Shown piece after piece: positions 9,371 through 18,016 of a stretch of 64,000 bases of DNA. The notes below the pieces were generated by a model. The model saw only the letters and a program-made list of their open reading frames with translations, had not been told where the DNA came from and did not search any database. This DNA is from UBA1479 sp002706405 (GTDB taxonomy: Bacteria > Pseudomonadota > Alphaproteobacteria > Rhodospirillales > Casp-alpha2). How positions within the stretch are numbered: position 1 is the stretch's first letter; each line of letters starts with the position of its first letter. The stretch is from positions 1-64,000 of the forward strand of contig CAXATO010000011.1 of the NCBI GenBank assembly GCA_963972255.1, written 5' to 3'. A program made the position numbers and the translations under genes.

Positions 9371-9409
9371 AATCGGGGGAAGGGCTTCGGCGCTTCCCCC
9401 GATTTTTTT
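9371..9409 (+). terminator. Rho-independent terminator of the symporter gene
   Basis: AATCGGGGGAAG (9371-9382) pairs perfectly with CTTCCCCCGATT (9393-9404). The loop contains a further GC-TTCG-GC tetraloop helix, and seven T residues run from 9403 to 9409. It lies 23 bases after the symporter stop codon. Confidence 0.93.
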
Positions 9410-9586
9410 CGGCCCTCGCCCTGGCAGCGTCCTCGGGTTCGTCTTCTTTCCCGGAAAAAGCCGGCCAGATTGCGCCGCCGCCAATTTATTGCCGTAAAAA
9501 GCTTGGATGATCGCGGTCGTTCCTTGTTATGATCCGGACACGCGGAAAGCGAAGAAAAACGGAAACATTCCAAGCACCTAATCATC

Positions 9587-9826
9587 ATGCAAAGCCTTTT
9601 CACCCCCGAATACCGATGGCTATGGACGATCGCCCTGATGGCCGCCTTGTTCCTGCCGGTCCGCCGGTTCATTTGGGTTCTGACCGTGCGCCGGGCCGTC
9701 GAAAAGACGGGCGAGGACATGGTCGACGACGCCGAACGCGCGCGCCTGTTGCGCCGCGCCGGTATTTCCGCTGCCTTGCTGTGTTTCGTGTTCTCCTACT
9801 TTTATGTCCACACCCTGTTTAAGTGA
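9587..9826 (+). CDS. Small hypothetical membrane protein
   Basis: This 79-residue protein has two hydrophobic segments (about 10-28 and 58-75) joined by a charged stretch rich in Arg, Glu and Asp (RRAVEKTGEDMVDDAERARLLRRAG). Its stop overlaps the GTG start of the TPR gene in a GTGA junction, so the two are translationally coupled and probably work together at the inner membrane. I do not recognise the family. The ribosome site is weak. Confidence 0.65.
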   Translation: MQSLFTPEYRWLWTIALMAALFLPVRRFIWVLTVRRAVEKTGEDMVDDAERARLLRRAGISAALLCFVFSYFYVHTLFK

Positions 9827-10458
9827 CCCCGCCCATGTCAGCACTGTCCAATCCCCGCGTCCTTAAACGCTTCATCATCTACCTGGCCATGCTGACCTTC
9901 GTCATGTTCGGGGTGTGGTCGTTCTGGGGAACCTTCGTTGAAACGCCGGCCGGCGACTTCGAGGTGCGGGAGGGTGATATCAAACTCACCGGCGGCCAGT
10001 ACGAGGCCGCGATCAACGATTTCGACCGTGCGCTGGCCGTCCAGCCCAACCACCGCGGCGCCCTGTTGGGCAAGGCGGCGGCCCTGGTCCAGTTGAAGCG
10101 CTATGACGCGGCGGAAGACGTCCTGACCCACGCCATCGATTTCCTGAAGAACAACCTGGATCCCGACGACCCCACGGGACGCGGCGCCCTGGCGGCGGCC
10201 TACGGCAACCGGGGGATCGTGCATGACAGCCAGGGCCGCTATGAACAGGCCTTGGCGGATTATATCGAATCCCTGAAGATCGATGCCGAAGCCGTCGAAG
10301 GGCCCGGTTTCATCGACCGCTTGCTGTATCACGACGATACCCCTTCCTCGATCCGTGACCGCGCGGAATATCTCTACAAGCAACTCCAACTGCCCGAGGA
10401 CAAGCGCCTGCTGCGTCTGCCCGAAAAGGACGAACTGCAGCGCATGCACAAGCCGTAA
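9823..10458 (+). CDS. Membrane-anchored TPR protein
   Basis: A single hydrophobic helix at about residues 15-35 anchors a C-terminal domain with tetratricopeptide-like repeats (GGQYEAAINDFDRALAVQPN, then LKRYDAAEDVLTHAID and GRYEQALADYIESLKIDAEA). TPR domains mediate protein-protein contacts; here the repeats would lie on one face of the membrane. The start may be GTG 9823, overlapping the previous stop, or ATG 9835 four codons later. It is co-transcribed with the 79-residue membrane protein. Partners are unknown. Confidence 0.8.
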   Translation: MTPPMSALSNPRVLKRFIIYLAMLTFVMFGVWSFWGTFVETPAGDFEVREGDIKLTGGQYEAAINDFDRALAVQPNHRGALLGKAAALVQLKRYDAAEDVLTHAIDFLKNNLDPDDPTGRGALAAAYGNRGIVHDSQGRYEQALADYIESLKIDAEAVEGPGFIDRLLYHDDTPSSIRDRAEYLYKQLQLPEDKRLLRLPEKDELQRMHKP

Positions 10459-10525
10459 GGCCTGCGACAGCGAATTTCAGAATTGCTTGCCTGAAGTCGG
10501 AGAGCCGGGAAAAGTCCGGCGGCCG

Positions 10526-10738
10526 TCAGCCGAACTTGACGACGCCAAGAACGTCCTGGAACAGCACCAGAAAAAAGAACACGGCGGCGATAGAGCCGAA
10601 CAGCAGGCGCACGAAGTCCTGCTTTCCCTCCTCGTCGCGATACCGGAGACTGTGCAACGTGATCGCCCCTGTTACACACAGGAAGACGATGTTGACGATC
10701 GGTTCCAGCTCGGCCGGTAATCCCAAATCCAAAAACAT
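10526..10738 (-). CDS. Small hypothetical membrane protein
   Basis: Seventy residues with two hydrophobic helices (IVNIVFLCVTGAITLHSL and LLFGSIAAVFFFLVLFQDVL) separated by a charged loop RYRDEEGKQD. I chose ATG 10738 because MFLDLGLP reads as a natural beginning; an ATG 27 bases upstream would add nine residues and neither start has a good ribosome site. It converges with the TPR gene. No family is recognised. Confidence 0.55.
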   Translation of the reverse strand: MFLDLGLPAELEPIVNIVFLCVTGAITLHSLRYRDEEGKQDFVRLLFGSIAAVFFFLVLFQDVLGVVKFG

Positions 10739-10803
10739 GGCGCGAAGGTAAAGGCGCCCGCCCATTTAGGCAAGCACACAGAGGGCGCTTTCCGGCGGAG
10801 GGA

Positions 10804-11322
10804 TCAGGGAATGGGCGTGTGGATTTTCGTCTGATGGGTCAGTTCGTCGGGGGTCGCCGCGCGGACGTCTTTTTCCGACACATAGGGCGGAAACTGCGTG
10901 ACCGAATTTCCCGTCGACATGATCGCGCCCATGAGCCCGCTGCCGAAGATCAGGGCCACGATCCCGGTTGCCACGAAGAACCGTTTGATCCCGTGCGGCG
11001 CCGCCACGCGGCCATAGTCGTTGTCGTAGCGATGGTAGCGCGCGTCGTTGCCGTCGACTTGCCCGCGTTCGTCCAGGCGGATGATCTGGCGGGCGAAATG
11101 ACGCGCCCAATGGGGCACCGTGCCGTCGATCATGTATTCCTGGAACAGGCCGCCGATCTGGCTTTCCGGCAGATCCTCGTCGTGCCATTCGCGATAGGCG
11201 AGCTGCAGCAGTTGGAATTCACCGATCTGCAGGATGTTGGCCGCACGGCCGACTTCCCGCCGGTCCATGTTGTCCAGCTCTTCCTTGTCCGGTCGGATCA
11301 GGGTTTCGAAAAATCCGGTCAT
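10804..11322 (-). CDS. Hypothetical protein with one C-terminal membrane helix
   Basis: This 172-residue protein has a soluble, charged N-terminal part (about residues 1-110, rich in Asp, Glu and Arg) and one membrane helix (FFVATGIVALIFGSGLMGAIM), then a short tail. I do not recognise it. AAGAGG lies about eleven bases before its ATG. It is on the same strand as, and 65 bases ahead of, the 70-residue membrane protein, so they may form a small two-gene unit. Confidence 0.65.
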   Translation of the reverse strand: MTGFFETLIRPDKEELDNMDRREVGRAANILQIGEFQLLQLAYREWHDEDLPESQIGGLFQEYMIDGTVPHWARHFARQIIRLDERGQVDGNDARYHRYDNDYGRVAAPHGIKRFFVATGIVALIFGSGLMGAIMSTGNSVTQFPPYVSEKDVRAATPDELTHQTKIHTPIP

Positions 11323-11490
11323 TTGTTGGGGCCTCTTCTGTTTAAAGAGTGGTCGTCCCCGCCCAACGAATTATTTTCACATAGCTTGGGTGGAAAATCC
11401 GACCTTTGCAAGGGTAAGCAGGCTCACATTTTAGTCATCCATGGGGTAGGCTTCGGACAGCTTAACGTCATTTCTTGCCGAGAACCCGTC

Positions 11491-12267
11491 ATGTCCGATC
11501 CCGCCGTTCCCTTCAGCCTTGCCGGCCGCACCGCCCTTGTCACGGGGGCGGGCCGTGGCCTGGGCCTGGAAATCGCCAAGTCCCTGGGCCGGGGCGGCGC
11601 CCTGGTTTATCTGGGCGGACGCGATCTGCCGGCGCTGGACGCGGCCTGTGATGCGGTGGCCGGCGCGGGCGGGCGGGCCCGGCCGCTGCCCTTCGACATT
11701 ACCGACGAAAGCGCCGTGCGGGCCGTCATCGACGACCTGGACGACGGCGACGGGCGCGGCCTCGATATTCTGGTCAATTGCGCCGGGGCCCGCGACCGCC
11801 GGCCCCTCGACGACCTGGACGCCCAGGCCGTGCGTGCCTTGTTGGAGGTCAATCTCGTCGCCGGCTTCACCCTGTCCCGCGCCGCGGCCCCGCAGATGCG
11901 GGCCAAGGGGCGCGGGCGGATCGTTCATGTCACCTCCATCGCGGGCCATGTCGCGCGCGCGGGCGACGCCGCCTATACGGCGTCCAAGGCCGGGCTGACC
12001 GGTCTGGTGCGGGCGTCGGCGGCCGAATTGGGGGCGGACGGCATCACGGTCAACGCGGTCGCCCCCGGCTACTTCGCGACGGAAGCCAACCGCGCCATGG
12101 TCGACGATCCCCAGGTCACCGGCTGGCTCGCCCAGCGCACGTCCCTGGGCCGCTGGGGCCAGCCCGGGGAAATCGCCGGCGCCGTGCGCTTTCTGGTGTC
12201 GGACGAAGCGGCCTATGTCACCGGCCAGGTGATCGCCGTCGACGGCGGTTTCCTGGCGCGGTTCTGA
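11491..12267 (+). CDS. SDR-family oxidoreductase
   Basis: A classical short-chain dehydrogenase of 258 residues. It shows the cofactor motif TGAGRGLG near residue 18, NCAG near residue 97, and the active-site YTASK around residue 165 with a preceding Ser in VTSIAG. It ends with the usual YVTGQVIAVDGG. Substrates of this subfamily include keto/hydroxy acids, sugars and 3-oxoacyl thioesters, and cannot be chosen here. The frame extends far upstream, but ATG 11491 (MSDPAVPFSL) is where homologues begin. It is monocistronic and convergent with the hydroxyacid dehydrogenase. Confidence 0.88.
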   Translation: MSDPAVPFSLAGRTALVTGAGRGLGLEIAKSLGRGGALVYLGGRDLPALDAACDAVAGAGGRARPLPFDITDESAVRAVIDDLDDGDGRGLDILVNCAGARDRRPLDDLDAQAVRALLEVNLVAGFTLSRAAAPQMRAKGRGRIVHVTSIAGHVARAGDAAYTASKAGLTGLVRASAAELGADGITVNAVAPGYFATEANRAMVDDPQVTGWLAQRTSLGRWGQPGEIAGAVRFLVSDEAAYVTGQVIAVDGGFLARF

Positions 12268-12279
12268 ACGCCCCCCGAT

Positions 12280-13290
12280 TTAGGTGACGTCGCCGGGGGC
12301 CGTATCGACCAGCGGCGCGTCGGGCAGATAGGGGACCTCCGGTGTGATCGTGCGGATCGGCGCGCCGTTCAGATAGGCCTGCAGGTTCTCGAAGCTCTGG
12401 CGGAAAAAGACCTCGTAATTCTCCTGCGTCACGAAGCCGATGTGCGGCGTTGCCAGCACGTTGGGCATGGTGCGGAAGATATGTCCGGCCGGCAGGGGCT
12501 CCATGGTGAACACGTCCATCCCGGCACCGGCGATACGGTTGCCTTGCAGGGCGGCGACCAGGGCATCCTCGTCGACCAGCTGCGGGCGCGAGGTATTGAC
12601 CAGAAAGGCCGTCGGCTTCATGCGGGCGATGTCCTCGGCGCCGATCACGCCGATGGTGCGGTCCGACAGCGGCATGTGGATGGTCACCGCGTCGGCACGG
12701 CGGAACAACTCTTCCTTAGTCACCGCCTCGACGCCGAAGGGGGCCGCGCGCTCCGCCGTCAGGTTGGGGCTCCAGGCGATCACGTTCATGGCGAAGGCCT
12801 GGGCGACCTTGGCCACGGGCTGTCCCATGTGGCCCAGGCCGACGACGCCCAGGGTCTTGCCTTCCAGCCCCAGGCCCAGACCGCTCTGCCAGCCGCCGGC
12901 GCGCACCGACGCGACTTCCCCGGTAAAGCCCCGGAACAGAGACAGCAGCAACAGCCATACGACCTCGACCGTGGAATCGTGGTGCCGGATCGTCGTCGCG
13001 CAGACGGTGATGCCCTGATCTTCGGCGGCCTTCAGGTCGATGGACCGCGCGTTGCGCATGCCGGTGGCCAAAAGCAGCTTCAGGCGGGGCAGGGCTTCCA
13101 ATACGTGGCGCGGGAACTCGGTGCGTTCGCGGATGCGCAGCACCGCGTCGAAATCGCTGAGGCGCGCGATCAGCTCGGCTTCCTCGAACACATGGTCGCG
13201 GAAGGGCACGACGGTCACGCCCTTCAACTGTCCCCAGTCCACGAACCGGTCCCAGACCGATTGATAATCGTCGATGATCGCCAGGCGCAT
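12280..13290 (-). CDS. D-2-hydroxyacid dehydrogenase family protein
   Basis: A 336-residue NAD-binding dehydrogenase with GVVGLGHMGQPVAKVA as the Rossmann motif, the catalytic Arg in NTSRPQLVDEDAL, and the catalytic His in LATPHIGFVTQE. The family reduces 2-keto acids to D-2-hydroxy acids or the reverse. GGAGGA sits well placed before the ATG. It starts 40 bases after the sdaA stop on the same strand, so the two may share a transcript; serine deamination yields pyruvate, a keto acid, but a functional link is only inferred. Confidence 0.88.
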   Translation of the reverse strand: MRLAIIDDYQSVWDRFVDWGQLKGVTVVPFRDHVFEEAELIARLSDFDAVLRIRERTEFPRHVLEALPRLKLLLATGMRNARSIDLKAAEDQGITVCATTIRHHDSTVEVVWLLLLSLFRGFTGEVASVRAGGWQSGLGLGLEGKTLGVVGLGHMGQPVAKVAQAFAMNVIAWSPNLTAERAAPFGVEAVTKEELFRRADAVTIHMPLSDRTIGVIGAEDIARMKPTAFLVNTSRPQLVDEDALVAALQGNRIAGAGMDVFTMEPLPAGHIFRTMPNVLATPHIGFVTQENYEVFFRQSFENLQAYLNGAPIRTITPEVPYLPDAPLVDTAPGDVT

Positions 13291-13330
13291 TCGCGTGTCC
13301 TCCGGTTTCTTCTTATAAGCGATGATTTCT

Positions 13331-14749
13331 TTAGCAAGCCGTCAGGTTGACCGCCAGGCCGCCTTCCGACGTTTCCTTGTATTTGGAATGCATGTCGGCG
13401 CCCGTCTGGCGCATGGTTTCGATGGCGGCGTCCAGCGGCACGAAATGGGTGCCGTCGCCCTTGAGCGCCAGCGACGCCGCGTTGATGGCCTTGACCGCAC
13501 CCATGGCGTTGCGCTCGATACAGGGCACCTGAACCAGCCCGCCCACGGGATCGCAGGTCATGCCCAGGTGGTGTTCCATGGCGATCTCGGCGGCGTTTTC
13601 GACCTGTGCGTTGCTGCCGCCCAGGATCGCGGCCAGGCCCGCCGCCGCCATGGCGCTGGCTGATCCGACCTCGCCCTGGCAGCCGACCTCGGCGCCGGAG
13701 ATCGAGGCATTGGATTTGACGATGCCGCCGATCGCCGCCGCGGTCAGCAGATAGTCGCGGATACCGGCCATGGAGGCATCGGGGCAGAAATCCAGGTAGT
13801 AGCGCCCGACGGCGGGCACGATCCCCGCCGCTCCGTTGGTCGGTGCCGTGACGACGCGCCCGCCGCCGGCGTTTTCCTCGTTCACCGCCAGGGCATAGAC
13901 GCTGATCCAGTCCATCACCGTGTGTTCCAGGCGGAAGTTGCGTTTCTTGTCCGCCTGCAGGCCGTCCCAGATCGCCTTGGCCCGGCGTTTGACGTTAAGC
14001 CCGCCCGGCAGGATGCCTTCCTGGGTCACGCCGCGTTCGATGCAGGCGTTCATGGCGGCCCAGATGCGGTCCAGCCCGGCGTCCAGGTCCGCGGCATTCA
14101 TATGCGTCAGTTCGTTGGCCCGCTTCATGGCGGCGATGCTGAGCTTGGCCTGCGCGCCCATGGCCAGCATCTCGGCCGCCGAGGCGAAGGGATAAGGGAC
14201 GGTTTCGGGCTCCGATCCGGCGACGTCGGCGGTCTCCGTCGCGGCGGCGAATTCGTCATCCGTGGCGATGAAGCCGCCGCCGATGGAATAATAGGCGCGC
14301 TCCTTGTCCGGCGGGCGGTCGCTGTCTTCGGAGCTTTCGCCGCCGCCCATCCAGGCGGCCATGATCATGCCGTTGGCATGGCCCGGCAGGGCGGGGCCAT
14401 AATCGAAAACGATGTCCCGGTCCGGGTCGAAATCGATTTCCGGCCCGCCGCCCAGCTTCAGCCGTTTGGTCTTGTCGATGTCGGCGATCAGGCCGTCGAC
14501 GGCGTCGGGGTCGACCGTATCGGGCGTTTCGCCCAGCAGGCCCAGGATCACCGCCCGGTCCGTGGCGTGGCCCTTGCCGGTGAAGGCGAGGGAGCCGTAA
14601 AGCGTCGCCCGCATGCGGGTCACGGTCATCAGGGTGTCCTGACGTTCCATGCGCCGGACGAAGCGGGCGGCGGCCAGCATGGGGCCGACCGTATGGCTCG
14701 ACGATGGGCCGATGCCGACCTTGAAGATATCGAAGACGCTGAGGAACAT
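13331..14749 (-). CDS. sdaA: L-serine ammonia-lyase, single-chain iron-sulfur type
   Basis: The 472-residue enzyme deaminates L-serine to pyruvate and ammonia in the cytoplasm. The N-terminal beta domain opens with SVFDIFKVGIGPSSSHT, and the alpha domain contains the [4Fe-4S] cysteines, including one in MTCDPVGGLVQVPC and one in YLDFCPD. It ends in a Cys; in characterised homologues the C-terminal Cys occupies the active site. Length and domain order are standard. GGGAG precedes the ATG. It lies 54 bases downstream of a LysR gene and upstream of a 2-hydroxyacid dehydrogenase gene on the same strand. Confidence 0.95.
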   Translation of the reverse strand: MFLSVFDIFKVGIGPSSSHTVGPMLAAARFVRRMERQDTLMTVTRMRATLYGSLAFTGKGHATDRAVILGLLGETPDTVDPDAVDGLIADIDKTKRLKLGGGPEIDFDPDRDIVFDYGPALPGHANGMIMAAWMGGGESSEDSDRPPDKERAYYSIGGGFIATDDEFAAATETADVAGSEPETVPYPFASAAEMLAMGAQAKLSIAAMKRANELTHMNAADLDAGLDRIWAAMNACIERGVTQEGILPGGLNVKRRAKAIWDGLQADKKRNFRLEHTVMDWISVYALAVNEENAGGGRVVTAPTNGAAGIVPAVGRYYLDFCPDASMAGIRDYLLTAAAIGGIVKSNASISGAEVGCQGEVGSASAMAAAGLAAILGGSNAQVENAAEIAMEHHLGMTCDPVGGLVQVPCIERNAMGAVKAINAASLALKGDGTHFVPLDAAIETMRQTGADMHSKYKETSEGGLAVNLTAC

Positions 14750-14803
14750 GGGATCTCCCGACCAGGGCGTGATGGTGTCAGAAACCGGCGCGGAAGGAAA
14801 TGG

Positions 14804-15727
14804 TTACGCCGCCCGGCGCATGCCCAGGTTGCGGCCCGTGGCCAGGGCTTCGGCGGCGATGGCGCGGATGGTCGCCGCGACCCTGTCGCGGGCGGGGCTC
14901 GGCGGTACGGCGTCGGGCGTGCACAGGGCGACCGTGCGATGGAGCGGCGCGTCGTCGAACGAGGCGGCGGCCAGCAGGCCTTTTTCAACTTCCTCCGCCA
15001 CCGCGGGCCAGGGCAGGATCGTATGCCCCATGCCCTGCTGAACGGCTTTCTTCAGGGTCACCAGGGAATCCGCCTGCAAGGTGACGTTGGCCGAAAGGCC
15101 CTGTTCGCCCAGGCATTTATCAAGGGCGATGCGGGTGCTGTTGGCCGGGCTTGGGACAATCATGGGAACGCGGGCGACGGTGTTCAGCGGCACGCGGTCA
15201 CCCAGTGCCGCCCCCGGCGGGCTGACCAACAGCAGGTCTTCGACCCATAGTCCCGTGGTCGTCATGCCGGGGGGTGGGGTTTCCTGATAGAGCACGGACA
15301 TGTCGAGTTGCCCTTTCTGCGCCATGCCGGTCAGCACGGCGCTGTAGCCTTCGGTGATCTGCAGTTCGATTTGCGGATGTTCAGCGTTCAGACGGGCGAT
15401 CAGAGGCAGGCAGAGAATCGCCGCCGCACTGTTGGGAAAGCCGACGGAAACGGTCCCGGCCAGGCTTTCCTCCGCCGCCGTGACGAGGGAGCGTGCCTCC
15501 GCCACCTGGCGCAGGATGATCTGCGCCTGGCGGTAGAACTGGCGCCCGGCGGCGGTGGGCGTCACGCCCTGGCGCGAGCGGTGCAGCAACTGCGCCTTTA
15601 CGTCCTGCTCCAGGATCGCCAACTGCTGGCTCAGCGCCGGCTGCGCCAGGCCCAGGTCCTGGGCGGCGCGGGAAATGCTGCCGGCGTCGACGATGCGGAC
15701 GAAATATTCCAGGCGGCGGGTTTCCAT
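14804..15727 (-). CDS. LysR-family transcriptional regulator
   Basis: It is 307 residues from ATG 15727 (METRRLEYFVRI); a longer frame upstream is not needed. The N-terminal winged helix-turn-helix is clear (GSISRAAQDLGLAQPALSQQ, residues about 17-36), followed by a periplasmic-binding-protein-like effector domain. It is divergent from the CoA-ester lyase/CoA transferase pair across a 179-base gap, the arrangement in which LysR proteins usually control the divergent operon. It could also govern sdaA, which follows it on the same strand. The effector is unknown. Confidence 0.9.
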   Translation of the reverse strand: METRRLEYFVRIVDAGSISRAAQDLGLAQPALSQQLAILEQDVKAQLLHRSRQGVTPTAAGRQFYRQAQIILRQVAEARSLVTAAEESLAGTVSVGFPNSAAAILCLPLIARLNAEHPQIELQITEGYSAVLTGMAQKGQLDMSVLYQETPPPGMTTTGLWVEDLLLVSPPGAALGDRVPLNTVARVPMIVPSPANSTRIALDKCLGEQGLSANVTLQADSLVTLKKAVQQGMGHTILPWPAVAEEVEKGLLAAASFDDAPLHRTVALCTPDAVPPSPARDRVAATIRAIAAEALATGRNLGMRRAA

Positions 15728-15797
15728 GGGTGATGCCTCGTTCAGGATACGCGGGCAGGATAGGCGGGCATTGTCTTCCGCCGGCCCGTCCAGGGCC

Positions 15798-15820
15798 ATA
15801 AGAAAATCATATATGCCTAT
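15798..15820. promoter_or_regulatory. Candidate LysR binding dyad
   Basis: ATAAG (15798-15802) and CCTAT (15816-15820) form an imperfect dyad in an AT-rich patch (AAAATCATATATG between them), inside the gap between the LysR gene and the divergent CoA lyase gene. LysR sites often have ATA...TAT arms around a T-N11-A core. Only position and partial symmetry support it. Confidence 0.25.
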
Positions 15821-15906
15821 CCGGCCTTCCTGTTTCACGGCCCCGGGGCGACCTGATAGCAACGGGGCAACGGCGCCCATCCAGGCCGCGCCGATCGGAG
15901 GAAACC

Positions 15907-16791
15907 ATGCCGGAAACCGCACGCCGAACCTTCTTGTTGCTGCCGGGCCACGAACCCCGCAAGGCCGCCAAGGCCGCGACCCTGGCGATCGACGCCGTGA
16001 TCTTCGACATGGAAGACGGCGTGCCGCCGACCCATAAGCAGGCGGCGCGCGACGGCATTCACGCCGCCCTGACGAACGTCGATTACGGCCGTCGGGAACG
16101 CATGGTGCGCATCAACGGCATCGACACGGACCTGTGGCGGGAAGACCTGGACGCTCTGGCCGGTCTGCCCGTCGACGGTCTGTACATCCCCAAGGTCGAG
16201 GATCCGGCCCAGATCACCGAGCTTCGCCGCTATCTGGACGGCACGGACGGGCCGCTTGCCGGGGCGGCCCTGTTCGCGACGGTCGAGACGGCGCTGGGCC
16301 TGACACGGGTCGAAAGCATCGCCGCCGCCGCGGGTCTGACGGGATTGTTCTTCGGATCGGGCGATTACAGCCTGTCCACGGGGATCGAAATTTCCCGGGA
16401 TTCACTTTTGTACCCCCGCTCCCGCATCGCCGTGGCCGCCGCCGCCAACGGGCTGCAGGCGGTCGACGTCGCCTATTTCAAGGATGTGAAGGACGGGGCC
16501 CGCGCCCGCGAGGACGCCCTGGATGCCCGTGCCCTGGGCTTCACCGGCAAGGTCGTGTTCCATCCCAACCAGATCGATCCCGTGAACGACGTGTTCACCC
16601 CGGGCGAGGACGAGATTGCCCATGCGGAGAGAATCCTGACTGCCTTCGAGGCGTCGAAGGGATCGGGCCGGGGCGTGTTCATGGTCGACGGCGATTTCGT
16701 CGCCGTCGACATCGCCTTGATGGCGGAGAAGGTCCTGCGGCGGGCCGGGCGGCTGGCGACGCCGATTACCAAAGGAAACGATGATGACTGA
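15907..16791 (+). CDS. CoA-ester lyase of the CitE/Mcl (HpcH/HpaI) family
   Basis: The 294-residue protein matches the citrate lyase beta/malyl-CoA lyase family: RTFLLLPGHEPRKAAKA at the N-terminus, VIFDMEDGV with the acidic metal site, RINGIDT, PKVEDPAQI, TVETALGL and FGSGDYSL. Members cleave malyl-CoA, citramalyl-CoA or related thioesters. The next gene, overlapping by 11 bases, encodes a CoA transferase, so a hydroxy acid is probably activated and then split, for example citramalate to pyruvate plus acetyl-CoA. That substrate is inferred only. A strong ribosome site (GGAGG) precedes the ATG. Confidence 0.88.
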   Translation: MPETARRTFLLLPGHEPRKAAKAATLAIDAVIFDMEDGVPPTHKQAARDGIHAALTNVDYGRRERMVRINGIDTDLWREDLDALAGLPVDGLYIPKVEDPAQITELRRYLDGTDGPLAGAALFATVETALGLTRVESIAAAAGLTGLFFGSGDYSLSTGIEISRDSLLYPRSRIAVAAAANGLQAVDVAYFKDVKDGARAREDALDARALGFTGKVVFHPNQIDPVNDVFTPGEDEIAHAERILTAFEASKGSGRGVFMVDGDFVAVDIALMAEKVLRRAGRLATPITKGNDDD

Positions 16792-18010
16792 TCAGAACGA
16801 AGACGCGCGCGCGGGCCTGCCGCTTTCCGGGGTGCGGGTGTTGGACATCGCGACCATGGGGGCAGGGCCCCTGGCGGCGACGTTCCTGGCGGATTTCGGA
16901 GCCGACGTGATCAAGGTCGAACATCCGGAAAACGGCGACCATATCCGCGCGTTCGGCATGAAAAAGGACGGCATCTCCCTGTACTGGAAGACCATCAGCC
17001 GCAACAAGCGCGCGGTGACCCTCAACCTGAAACATGCGGACGGTCAGGACCTGCTGAAGGAACTGGTCAAATCGGCGGACGTGGTGGTGGAAAACTTCCG
17101 CCCCGGCACGTTGGAAAAATGGAACCTCGGCTATGAGGATCTGGCCAAGGTCAATCCGTCCCTGGTCATGTTGCGGACCACCGGGTTCGGGCAGACCGGG
17201 CCCTATTCCGACCTGCCTGGGTTCGGCACCCTGGCCGAGGCCATGAGTGGCTTTGCGTCGATCACCGGTACCCCGGACACGCCGCCCCTGCTGCCGCAAC
17301 TGGCGCTGGCCGACGGGGTCTGCGGGGCCTTCGGCGCCTACGGGGTGATGGTCGCCCTGCACGCCCGCGACCGCGATCCGGAAAAGCGCGGCCAGGTCGT
17401 GGATGCCAGCATCTGCGAATCCATGTCGCGGCTGATGGAAAGCGTCTACCTGGAATATGACCAGCTGGGCGCGGTGCGTCAGCGCCACGGCAACCGCCTG
17501 CCCGACGCGGCGCCGCGCGGCGCCTACGAAAGTGCCGAGAAGGGAAAATACGTCGCGCTCTCGGGTAGCGCCCAGCCCGTGGCCATGCGCCTGCTCGAGG
17601 TCATCGGCGGGCCGGACCTGGCCGCCGATCCCCGGTTCGCGACCAATGCGGGCCGGATCGAAAACATTGAGGAACTGGACGGCCTCATCGCATCCTGGAT
17701 GAAGCAACGCCCCCGCGACGAAGCGGTGGATATCCTGCGCCGCCATCAGGTTGCGGCGGGCCCGGTCTACGACGTCGCCGACCTGTTCGCCGACCCCCAC
17801 TACAAGGCGCGCGAGGCGTTGGTTTCGATCCCCGATCCGGACCTGGGCCAGTTGACGGTGCACAACGTCATGCCGCGCCTGTCGCGCACGGACGGCAAGG
17901 TGCTGTTCACCGGCCGCGACAAGGGGGCCGACAACGGCGACGTTTACGGACGGGAACTGGGATTGGATGCGGCGCGGCTCGACGCCCTGCGCAAGGCGGG
18001 CGCCATCTGA
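16781..18010 (+). CDS. CaiB/BaiF (family III) CoA transferase
   Basis: The 409-residue protein is full length for family III CoA transferases. It opens with LSGVRVLDIATMGAGPLAATFLADFGADVIKVEHP, which I split here as the LSGVRVLD start and the FGADVIKVE strand, and has the ENFRPGTLEKW segment and GFGQTGPYSDLPGF; the catalytic Asp is expected in the LALADGVCGA region. It moves CoA between carboxylic acids. Overlap with the CoA-ester lyase indicates one pathway. A hydratase that would complete an itaconate-type route is not adjacent. Confidence 0.9.
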   Translation: MMTDQNEDARAGLPLSGVRVLDIATMGAGPLAATFLADFGADVIKVEHPENGDHIRAFGMKKDGISLYWKTISRNKRAVTLNLKHADGQDLLKELVKSADVVVENFRPGTLEKWNLGYEDLAKVNPSLVMLRTTGFGQTGPYSDLPGFGTLAEAMSGFASITGTPDTPPLLPQLALADGVCGAFGAYGVMVALHARDRDPEKRGQVVDASICESMSRLMESVYLEYDQLGAVRQRHGNRLPDAAPRGAYESAEKGKYVALSGSAQPVAMRLLEVIGGPDLAADPRFATNAGRIENIEELDGLIASWMKQRPRDEAVDILRRHQVAAGPVYDVADLFADPHYKAREALVSIPDPDLGQLTVHNVMPRLSRTDGKVLFTGRDKGADNGDVYGRELGLDAARLDALRKAGAI

Positions 18011-18016
18011 TCGCGG

